DNA of 64,000 nucleotides from Actinobacillus porcitonsillarum (GTDB lineage Bacteria; Pseudomonadota; Gammaproteobacteria; Enterobacterales; Pasteurellaceae): NCBI RefSeq assembly GCF_003101015.1, contig NZ_CP029206.1, positions 1,251,001 to 1,315,000 of the forward strand, read 5' to 3'. Shown piece by piece: positions 9,832 to 16,696 of this stretch (position 1 is its first letter; each line of letters starts with the position of its first letter). The notes under the pieces were generated by a model. It saw only the letters and a program-made list of their open reading frames with translations, ran no database searches and was not told where the DNA came from. The position numbers and the translations under genes were made by a program.

Positions 9832-10464
9832 ATGGCATTGAACATTTATTTAGTTCGACATGGCAAAACGGTGTGGAACATCGAGGGGCGATTACAAGGC
9901 TCGGGAGATTCCCCGTTGGTTGAAGAAGGAATTGAAGGGGCAAGAAAAGCGGGAAAAGCGCTTCAACATATCCCTTTTTCGGCGGCTTATTCAAGCATGC
10001 AAAAACGTGCACAAGATACAGCGAATTTCATTTTGGCGGAAAATCAGCACAAAAATATTCCTCATTTTCATCACAAGGGCTTAAATGAATTTGATTTTGG
10101 CAGTTGGGAAGGAACCAAATCCGTAGATTTATATGAGAATGATGAATATTGGGTTATGAAAAAAACGCCGGCAGAGTATAAAGCTGAAACGAACGGAGGA
10201 GAAACCTACGAACAACTTTATCAGCGTGCCTTAACGGCATTTAACCATATTGCTCAGGTACATCAAGATCATGAAAATGTGTTAATTGTCGCTCATGGCA
10301 TGACGCTCACGGTTTTAACGGCAGTGTTAAAAGGTTTACATTGGTCGGAGTGCCGAGATGAAACAAAACATAGTTTTGTGATTAACACGGCGATCAATAT
10401 TGCTCAAGTGGAGAATGGGCAGGTAAGTTTAATTGAATTTAATAACGTGGAACATTTAGCTTAA
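9832..10464 (+). CDS. Histidine phosphatase family protein (GpmB-like)
   Basis: 210-residue cytoplasmic protein of the phosphoglycerate mutase-like superfamily. Seen: N-terminal RHG motif in YLVRHGKTVWN (His near residue 10), the second Arg region SMQKRAQDTA, catalytic acid region NEFDFGSWEG, and the second His in LIVAHGMTLTVL near residue 153. These residues support phosphatase chemistry; the substrate is unknown. Often labelled GpmB or phosphoglycerate mutase, but its sequence does not establish mutase activity. Monocistronic, between an extended -10 promoter and a hairpin terminator. Confidence 0.88.
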   Translation: MALNIYLVRHGKTVWNIEGRLQGSGDSPLVEEGIEGARKAGKALQHIPFSAAYSSMQKRAQDTANFILAENQHKNIPHFHHKGLNEFDFGSWEGTKSVDLYENDEYWVMKKTPAEYKAETNGGETYEQLYQRALTAFNHIAQVHQDHENVLIVAHGMTLTVLTAVLKGLHWSECRDETKHSFVINTAINIAQVENGQVSLIEFNNVEHLA

Positions 10465-10473
10465 TTGAATTTG

Positions 10474-10507
10474 CAAGCGGTCATAAAAATTTGACCGCTT
10501 GTATTTT
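10474..10507. terminator. Bidirectional terminator built from two uptake signals
   Basis: CAAGCGGTCA (10474-10483) pairs perfectly with TGACCGCTTG (10492-10501) across an 8-base AT loop, followed by TATTTTTT. It lies between convergent genes; each arm is an uptake-signal core. Confidence 0.88.
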
Positions 10508-11131
10508 TTAAAGGAAGTAACTTATTCCGTCATAAATTAATTTTGAGCCAAACGCGATAAAAATTACACCGGCAATATTATCAATATAACGACTATATTT
10601 TGTATAAAATAATCTTACGGGTTTGCGTGAAAATAAAAATGCAACTAAACAGAAATAAATAAATGTTGAAATCACAAATAAAAACAAAAGTTCAAAGAGT
10701 TGAATAGTCTCTGTAAAATTGCCTAAAAAAGCAGAAATAACACTGGTGAAATAAACGCCGGCTTTTGCATTAAAAATATTGATCATCAGCCCTTTTCTGA
10801 TTTCAGTGAAAGGACGAAGTACAATAAGGTTTTGTTTATTTTCATTAAATTGCGCATTTTGCGTGCTCTTTATCATCTTCAAACCGATATAAATCAGATA
10901 GCTTCCACCAAGGAGCATAATGATATATTGAATTATCTCGCCTGCACTGTGTTTTAGCCATGCTAACCCAAATATCGCAAATGCTGCCCAAAAGATAATC
11001 CCGAGAGAAATCCCCGTTGCGGCAAGAAAACCAGCCTTATTCGAATGACTAGCAGATTGTTTTACCACGTAGAAAAAATCAGGACCTGGGCTTGCTAAGC
11101 CTACTAAATGAATAAAAAGAATTGTCAGCAT
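10508..11131 (-). CDS. LysE/RhtB-family amino-acid exporter
   Basis: 207-residue inner-membrane protein with about six hydrophobic segments. Seen: the family signature near the N-terminus, LVGLASPGPDFFYVV, and GGSYLIYIGLKMI near residue 75. Family members export amino acids such as lysine, threonine or homoserine; the substrate is not predictable. Start is 4 bases after pgpA stops, so it is the last gene of nusB-thiL-pgpA-lysE, an unusual partner for that operon. Confidence 0.87.
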   Translation of the reverse strand: MLTILFIHLVGLASPGPDFFYVVKQSASHSNKAGFLAATGISLGIIFWAAFAIFGLAWLKHSAGEIIQYIIMLLGGSYLIYIGLKMIKSTQNAQFNENKQNLIVLRPFTEIRKGLMINIFNAKAGVYFTSVISAFLGNFTETIQLFELLFLFVISTFIYFCLVAFLFSRKPVRLFYTKYSRYIDNIAGVIFIAFGSKLIYDGISYFL

Positions 11132-11135
11132 ATCA

Positions 11136-11609
11136 TTAAATAATAACGTAAATAAGATGTAATGAAATTAATGCAAAAATTGCTGCAATAATATCGTCGA
11201 GCATAATACCTAACCCACTTTCAAATTTTTCATCAAAATAACGAATAGGGTAGGGTTTTAAAATATCAAATAAGCGAAAAACAATAAATGTTAAAATATA
11301 ATAAAGGGTATTATATTCAGGTAAAAAAGCAAACATAAGGAAAATCGCAACAATTTCATCCCAAACGATGCGGCCATCATCATGTACTTGCAGATCATCA
11401 GCCGTTTTTTGGCAAATATAACAACCTGAGATAAAAGAAATCAATGTCAGTACAAGGAAGAAAAATGGGCTATGCGTTATTTCCCAAAACAATATTGCAA
11501 CTAAAAGCCCGACGAATGTGCCCCAAGTGCCTGGTGCCGGTTTGAGTAAACCGGACCCAAATCCGACAGCGAGAAAATGAATAGGTTTTTTTAAGTTGGG
11601 TTTTATCAT
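11136..11609 (-). CDS. pgpA: Phosphatidylglycerophosphatase A
   Basis: Inner-membrane phosphatase converting phosphatidylglycerol phosphate to phosphatidylglycerol. 157 residues (E. coli 172). Seen: N-terminal FGSGLLKPAPGTWGTFVG, conserved acidic motif HDDGRIVWDEIVAI near residue 75, and LDDIIAAIFALI near the C-terminus, with about four membrane segments. Lies 8 bases downstream of thiL, the order found in E. coli. Confidence 0.95.
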   Translation of the reverse strand: MIKPNLKKPIHFLAVGFGSGLLKPAPGTWGTFVGLLVAILFWEITHSPFFFLVLTLISFISGCYICQKTADDLQVHDDGRIVWDEIVAIFLMFAFLPEYNTLYYILTFIVFRLFDILKPYPIRYFDEKFESGLGIMLDDIIAAIFALISLHLIYVII

Positions 11610-11617
11610 AATAAATC

Positions 11618-12577
11618 CTATTTAAAGTGATCAAATCCACCTTGTTGAGGTAAGGGGACGATTTGGTGATTTTTATATAAAATAAGACCGCTTGTTGATG
11701 GTGTTATTTTTCCAATACAAGTGACCTTAATACCTTGAGAACGTAAGGTTTGCTCCATTTTTTCACGGTTATCGTTACTCACAGTAAAGCAAAGTTCGTA
11801 ATCTTCGCCACCGGTTAGTGCAAATTGTTCTGCTTGATTTTCATAGACTGAAAGCAAGTGTTGAGAAAGCGGCAGCCCTTCAAGGTAAAGTTCGGCACCA
11901 ACTTGGCTTTTCTTTAAAATATGCCCTAAATCGGCAAGTAGTCCATCGGAAATGTCTATCGCACAGCAAGAAAAAGCATTTAACGCCAGTCCTAGCTCAA
12001 CACGAGGTGTTGGACGAAGATGTCTTTGTACTAAATAGCGGTAAGATTCGGTGGATAAATTACCATTTTTTAATAAGAGATCTAAACCGGCTGCGCTATC
12101 GCCTAATGTGCCCGAAACAAAAATCCAATCGCCAATTTGAGCTTTGTGGCGAAAGAGGCCCTTTCCTTTTGGCAATATGCCTTGCGCAGTAAGTGTGAGT
12201 GAGAGATGACCTTGTGTCGTATCGCCACCAATTAAATCAACATGGTACCGATTTAAAATAGCAAATAAACTTTGGCTAAATTCAGCCAACCAATTATGTT
12301 GGATCTTAGGTAAAGTTAGTGCAAGTGAAATCCATGCCGGAGATGCTCCCATTGCGGCAAGATCACTTAAATTTACCGCAACGCTTTTATAGGCAAGATC
12401 AGATGCAGAGATATTTGGCAAAAAGTGAGTGCCGCATACAAGTGTATCCGTAGTTATTGCGAGAGTATCATTTGCCCCGATTTGGGTAACAGCACAATCA
12501 TCGCCAATAGAGAGAGAGACATCTGCACGTTGTGAAGGCTTGCTAAAATACTGTTGGATAAGATCAAATTCGCCCAT
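11618..12577 (-). CDS. thiL: Thiamine-monophosphate kinase
   Basis: Phosphorylates thiamine monophosphate to the active cofactor thiamine diphosphate. 319 residues (E. coli 325). Seen: N-terminal GEFDLIQQYF, metal/ATP region SIGDDCAV near residue 23, AVNLSDLAAMGA near residue 68, GGDTTQGHLSLT near 117, and AIDISDGLLADLGHI near 210. A hairpin with a T-run lies between nusB and this gene, so expression from the upstream promoter may be partly attenuated. Confidence 0.97.
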   Translation of the reverse strand: MGEFDLIQQYFSKPSQRADVSLSIGDDCAVTQIGANDTLAITTDTLVCGTHFLPNISASDLAYKSVAVNLSDLAAMGASPAWISLALTLPKIQHNWLAEFSQSLFAILNRYHVDLIGGDTTQGHLSLTLTAQGILPKGKGLFRHKAQIGDWIFVSGTLGDSAAGLDLLLKNGNLSTESYRYLVQRHLRPTPRVELGLALNAFSCCAIDISDGLLADLGHILKKSQVGAELYLEGLPLSQHLLSVYENQAEQFALTGGEDYELCFTVSNDNREKMEQTLRSQGIKVTCIGKITPSTSGLILYKNHQIVPLPQQGGFDHFK

Positions 12578-12594
12578 CGTTATCTCTTTTTAAT

Positions 12595-12623
12595 AAAAAA
12601 AGCGAGCTTTTGCCCGCTCTTTG
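12595..12623 (-). terminator. Hairpin with T-run between nusB and thiL
   Basis: Read on the minus strand: AGAGCGGGC, loop AAAA, GCTCGCTTT then more T (7-bp core with one G-U pair, extended by A-T pairs). It lies in the 60-base nusB-thiL gap and would terminate or attenuate transcription before thiL. Confidence 0.72.
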
Positions 12624-12637
12624 TTACATAGAATAGA

Positions 12638-13072
12638 TTATTTACGACCTAAAGAAGGTGCTAGTTTATCTAAGACGCCATTGATATATTTGTGGCTATC
12701 GTCGGAACCAAATGCTTTAGCCACTTCGATGGCTTCGTTGATAATGACCTTGTAAGGAGTATCTTGTTCAAAATGGAGCTCAAAAGCAGCCATACGTAAA
12801 ATACTACGTTCAATTAAATCCACATTTTCCGGATTACGATCTAAAAACGGTTGTAATGAGCGATCAATTTCATCAATACTTGCAACGGTGCCACGAAAAA
12901 TACGCGTAAAGAGTGCTTTATCAATTTTACCTTCTGTATCAGGATCTTCTGCTGCAAAAGTATCAGTATGAAATACCAGTTCAATTTCTTCTACGCTGTT
13001 TTGTGAAATAGCCCAAGAGTATAAGGCTTGTACCGCACATTCTCTAGCACGGCGGCGAGGAGTTAGTTTCAT
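12638..13072 (-). CDS. nusB: Transcription antitermination factor NusB
   Basis: RNA-binding factor that pairs with NusE (S10) at boxA of rRNA operons. 144 residues (E. coli 139). Seen: [15 protein letters not shown] at the N-terminus, and the C-terminal [33 protein letters not shown]. In many gammaproteobacteria ribH precedes nusB; here the com operon is upstream instead. Confidence 0.97.
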   Translation of the reverse strand: MKLTPRRRARECAVQALYSWAISQNSVEEIELVFHTDTFAAEDPDTEGKIDKALFTRIFRGTVASIDEIDRSLQPFLDRNPENVDLIERSILRMAAFELHFEQDTPYKVIINEAIEVAKAFGSDDSHKYINGVLDKLAPSLGRK

Positions 13073-13114
13073 ATAACCTCTATAAAATAAGTAATAAAAA
13101 TCCTTTATATTCTA

Positions 13115-14443
13115 TCATAGTTTCTTGCTATTTTGTTTGGATTTCTGAGGTCGCGCATTTATATCATTTGCTTGAATAATATAAGGTGTAACAAAAATAA
13201 CCAATTCTCGCTTACTAATTTGATCTTTCTGATAACTAAAGAGATGTTTCAAAAAGGGAATTGAGCCTAATACAGGGACACGATCACTATCTTTTGTTTT
13301 TAAATGTTGGAAAATCCCTCCTAAGACAATGGTTTCGCCATGTTTGGCAAAAACTTGCGTATTTAACTCTTGTTTATCAATAGAGACGGCAGCATTGTCT
13401 GAAGTAGAGCTTATAACAGACTGTCCTTGTGAATTTTGCGTTACGACTAAATCCATCAAAATTTGGTTATCTTTAGAGATATGTGGTGTAACTTGTAACC
13501 CAAGCACCGCTTCTTTAAATTCCACATCATAAGTTTCAGATTTACGATCATAAATGGCATAAGGGATCTCGGTACCTTGTTTGATGCTGGCTAATTTTTT
13601 ATTAGTCGTAAGCAATCGAGGGCTTGCAATAATTTCAACACTGTTTTCTTGTTCTAGTGCAGAGAGCTCAAGATCAAGTACTTTGGAATTGATTGAAGCA
13701 ACTTGTAATACCGCAGAGGCTCCGCCACTTACAGGAAAATTCACATTAAGATTTTTGGTTGAATCCACGCCATTTCCTTCAAGTGTTCCTCCCAATCGGC
13801 TATGGGAAGCATTTGGCGATAACATACCCCAACGAACGCCAAGTTCATGTAAATTTTCGCTACTGATAGTCACGATTCTCGCTTCAATGGCAATTTGTTC
13901 GGTAGGTTTATCTAACTCTTTGATAAGAGACACCATATTTTTTATAGAAGATGGATTATCTTTGATAATTAAGCTATTACTCCGTTCATCAAAGTGAATA
14001 TACCCGCCATCAGATAAAACGGAGCCATTACCTTTGGTAAGGGAATCAATGACTTCAGATGCTTTGGCATATTGTAGTTTTATTGTTTTTGTTACGATGA
14101 TAGGTTTTTTTTCAACAACGATTTCAGCTGTTTTTACAGGTGGTTGAGGGATATCTACACGATTTTCTTCTTTCTTTTCACTCACGTAGTAAATGTTGCC
14201 TTCTTTACTTAAATCAAGTTTATTGATTTTTGTGATACTTTTTAAAATGGTTTCAAGCGGACTATTTTCTAAGCGTAACGTGGTAAAGCTATCCACATCT
14301 TGATTCAGTACAATATTTGTTTCGGATTCGCCTGCAAGATAAGTAAGAATTTGTGGCGTAGGCGCATTTTTTAAAATTAATGAATATTGGTTCGCAAAAA
14401 GAGAAAAAGGAATAAAAAATAATAAATAAAGCCATTTTTTCAT
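13115..14443 (-). CDS. comE: Competence secretin ComE (PilQ/HofQ-type)
   Basis: Outer-membrane secretin ring through which the competence type IV pilus passes. 442 residues. Seen: signal peptide (1-17, cleaved near SLFA), N-terminal STN/N-domain repeats (about 20-85), N0/N1-type domain with KLQYAKASEVIDSL, and the secretin core (about 185-420: IAIEARIVTISSENLHELGVRWG; TLNTQVFAKHGETIVLGGIF; VPVLGSIPFLKHLFSY). Last gene of comABCDE; homologous to H. influenzae ComE. The amidophosphoribosyltransferase-like comF that follows in H. influenzae is absent; nusB comes next. Confidence 0.92.
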   Translation of the reverse strand: MKKWLYLLFFIPFSLFANQYSLILKNAPTPQILTYLAGESETNIVLNQDVDSFTTLRLENSPLETILKSITKINKLDLSKEGNIYYVSEKKEENRVDIPQPPVKTAEIVVEKKPIIVTKTIKLQYAKASEVIDSLTKGNGSVLSDGGYIHFDERSNSLIIKDNPSSIKNMVSLIKELDKPTEQIAIEARIVTISSENLHELGVRWGMLSPNASHSRLGGTLEGNGVDSTKNLNVNFPVSGGASAVLQVASINSKVLDLELSALEQENSVEIIASPRLLTTNKKLASIKQGTEIPYAIYDRKSETYDVEFKEAVLGLQVTPHISKDNQILMDLVVTQNSQGQSVISSTSDNAAVSIDKQELNTQVFAKHGETIVLGGIFQHLKTKDSDRVPVLGSIPFLKHLFSYQKDQISKRELVIFVTPYIIQANDINARPQKSKQNSKKL

Positions 14444-14452
14444 CTGATTATC

Positions 14453-14842
14453 CTAAATTTTTAATGTGATTTCATGGGGCGATTGACAATTTTCTGTTAA
14501 TGCCCAATTTATGTATTTAATATTTTTTAGTGTGATTTCAGTAAATTGAATAAGTGATTCTTTAAGAAAATCATTTGCCGCAAAATCAAAAATTTGATTA
14601 TGCTTATCGATAAATAAAGATTTTATATTATCGTCTTTTTTGATGATGCCAATGAGTTTTAAATCTTCAAATTCAACGGGGAGATTTAATTCATTTATTT
14701 TTTCGGGTAAGGGGCATGTTGTAAAATTCTGTAATGATTTTGTCGGTTTTTCTTCTTTGTTTGTCTTTTCTCCCTCTCCATAAAATGGATCGGCGAATAA
14801 AAGATTTGGTATAAAAAGCATAAAATAAAGTAACTTTTTCAT
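14453..14842 (-). CDS. comD: Competence protein ComD (PilP-like)
   Basis: Small exported protein, 129 residues from the chosen start. Seen: signal peptide MKKLLYFMLFIPNLLFA, then a PilP-like domain with ELNLPVEFEDLKLIGIIK and a short beta-rich end. PilP proteins link the inner-membrane PilN/O platform to the secretin. Start at 14842 is chosen because AAGGA lies 8 bases before it and it gives a clean signal peptide; an upstream ATG at 14860 overlaps the comC stop. Function by position between comC and the secretin and by weak similarity. Confidence 0.82.
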   Translation of the reverse strand: MKKLLYFMLFIPNLLFADPFYGEGEKTNKEEKPTKSLQNFTTCPLPEKINELNLPVEFEDLKLIGIIKKDDNIKSLFIDKHNQIFDFAANDFLKESLIQFTEITLKNIKYINWALTENCQSPHEITLKI

Positions 14843-14859
14843 TTGTGTTTTCCTTGTCA

Positions 14860-15381
14860 TTATTCAATGAGCTGTAACGTTGCATTAAGCTGAATTAAAT
14901 GCGCTCTATTCAATTTAGTTAAGCTAAGTTCTTTAAATCGCAGCATTTTAAAGCCAGTAAGATCATGAATGATCGTAAAAATCGTTTTGGGCTGCTGATT
15001 AATCGTAATCGTGATCGACCTATTGTTTTCCATGCTCCATTGAATATTCTCAACTTCTGCATGATAGCGATGAAACAATTGTTCAAGGCTTTGACTGATT
15101 TGAGATAATGTCTTGTCTTTTTCATTTTGCTCTTTTTGCTTATTCATTAAATTTGCAAATAATGTTGCTTTTTTTACCGCTTCTTGCTCAAGATTCTGAT
15201 ATTCTTCTTCAAACTTTTGATAAGAGTGTTGATGTCGAAGCATTTGTGATGTTGGATAAGTTATTGTTACTAACACAAGTAATATGATTATTTTTCTTAA
15301 GTGTAGATTTAAATAATCAATAAACTTAAATAAGGTGGAATGAGGCTTTAAATAAAAAGCTTGAATATATTTATTTATCAT
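14860..15381 (-). CDS. comC: Competence protein ComC (PilO-like)
   Basis: 173-residue inner-membrane protein. Seen: one N-terminal helix (about 31-47, IIILLVLVTITYPTSQM), then a coiled-coil stretch rich in Glu/Lys/Gln (about 50-105) and an alpha/beta end, the PilO layout. With ComB it should form the inner-membrane alignment platform of the DNA-uptake pilus. Overlaps comB by 11 bases and touches comD. Confidence 0.82.
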   Translation of the reverse strand: MINKYIQAFYLKPHSTLFKFIDYLNLHLRKIIILLVLVTITYPTSQMLRHQHSYQKFEEEYQNLEQEAVKKATLFANLMNKQKEQNEKDKTLSQISQSLEQLFHRYHAEVENIQWSMENNRSITITINQQPKTIFTIIHDLTGFKMLRFKELSLTKLNRAHLIQLNATLQLIE

Positions 15382-15904
15382 GATTTTTCTGTGTGATAAT
15401 TAAGCTAAATTCTGTTTTTGATTTTTCATTCGTTTGTAGATTCTCTACTTTAATTGAAAACCCTTTTTCTTCTAAAAAATCTTCTAATGTGGAGAGTTCT
15501 TGCTGTTTTTCATACTTGCCTATTATTTTTATTTTTGTGCCATTTTCGTCGTAAAACCGAATATCTGAAATTCCACCGGATTTAATAGGCACTTGCTGAA
15601 TTAAATAATTAAATTTTGTTACGAGCTGAGCATCTAGTAAGGTGCTTAAATCTAGAGTATGAGTATATTTAGATTGCTCAATTTTCTGTTCCAACTGACT
15701 TAACATGCGCTTTTTTTGTTGAATTTGATCAACAAGTAACAGCTGTTTTGCGGTAGCATTTTGTTGATAAATAAAGGTCATGCTAAAAACGAGCATGCTG
15801 AAAAAGCCGGTAAAAAGTAATTTAATGACGGCGTTAGCATGAGTCTCTCCCCACTTTTCTTGATGAAAAGCAGTCAGGTTTATTCCTTTTTCTAGCTGTG
15901 CCAT
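15371..15904 (-). CDS. comB: Competence protein ComB (PilN-like)
   Basis: 177-residue single-pass inner-membrane protein. Seen: short cytoplasmic N-terminus with INLTAFHQEKWG (the PilN INLLPWR-like segment that binds PilM), one membrane helix (about 33-52), a coiled coil (KKRMLSQLEQKIEQ) and a small alpha/beta domain. Start 15904 chosen because AGGAG precedes that ATG; a start further upstream at 15964 would lengthen the overlap into comA without a ribosome site. Overlaps comA by 13 bases. Confidence 0.82.
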   Translation of the reverse strand: MAQLEKGINLTAFHQEKWGETHANAVIKLLFTGFFSMLVFSMTFIYQQNATAKQLLLVDQIQQKKRMLSQLEQKIEQSKYTHTLDLSTLLDAQLVTKFNYLIQQVPIKSGGISDIRFYDENGTKIKIIGKYEKQQELSTLEDFLEEKGFSIKVENLQTNEKSKTEFSLIITQKNHDK

Positions 15905-16572
15905 AGTGCTGCTCCTAAAGCTAAAACATAAATTTCGGGATGGATTATCTCTGAAGGTAAGCACAAGCTCTCAAGAGATATTGCATCTTCAGGCATCTCT
16001 GGACAAAAAATTAATTCGTTTTCTTTAAATGTAAATGCTTTGTTTTGGTAAACATAATTGAACATTTTTTGGTTTTGCTGTTCACTATTAAGTAGCGCAT
16101 GAATTCCTCTTTGCCAGCAATGAAGTTCGCAGTCTAAAATGGTCTGCTTATTGATGATAAGCGGATCGGCAAATGCTTTACGTAAAGCATAAATAGATAC
16201 TCGCTTGACACTTTGATTCGGTATTTCTGTGGTAGTAAAGTCAAAATACATCTCTTCAAGAGGGATAGGGAGTTCCTGCTTTATCATTTGTAATACCTGC
16301 TTATGTTGTGTTGTTTGAGAATGCGTATTCGCTGTTACATAATATTTTCGCCAAATATATTGATAGGGAATTGGGCGAATTAAATGACTCAAGGTGTGAG
16401 GTTGAAACTGTTGTTTAATGAATGTCGTTAAATCAATCGGCTTTTTTTGCCAGATGACATGTTCTTGCCCATGTTGAAAATGGACTAAACAGCAATATTC
16501 ATTGTTCTCAGCGATACCTACTTTGAGGGAGATTGAGGATTTCTTATTTAAAAGTAATGTAAAGAATGACAT
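15892..16572 (-). CDS. comA: Competence protein ComA (PilM-like)
   Basis: 226-residue cytoplasmic protein, first gene of comABCDE. In the type IV pilus system PilM is an actin-fold protein that binds the PilN N-terminus. Seen: N-terminal KVGIAENNEYCCLVHF and internal ALRKAFADPLIINKQTILDCEL region; it is shorter than PilM (about 350) as in other Pasteurellaceae. ATG at 16572 preferred (GGGA upstream); a TTG at 16584 is in frame. Divergent from mrcA as in H. influenzae. A classical CRP-S (Sxy-dependent) site could not be confirmed in the 124-base spacer. Confidence 0.85.
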   Translation of the reverse strand: MSFFTLLLNKKSSISLKVGIAENNEYCCLVHFQHGQEHVIWQKKPIDLTTFIKQQFQPHTLSHLIRPIPYQYIWRKYYVTANTHSQTTQHKQVLQMIKQELPIPLEEMYFDFTTTEIPNQSVKRVSIYALRKAFADPLIINKQTILDCELHCWQRGIHALLNSEQQNQKMFNYVYQNKAFTFKENELIFCPEMPEDAISLESLCLPSEIIHPEIYVLALGAALWHS

Positions 16573-16696
16573 ATAATTTCCCAATTTATCAGTTTATTAG
16601 CGATTTAAAGTGTTTTTTCATTTATACTTAGCATTATTTCATGAGCTATATTAGTAGTTCTTCTTTATTTGTCATTTACCAAAAGAGATTTTTTCG

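Noticed and set aside
16573-16696. Possible CRP-S (Sxy-dependent) competence site before comA
   Set aside because: One ATCGC-like half-site is visible on the minus strand, but the paired TGCGA half at the right spacing is missing, so no site is called.
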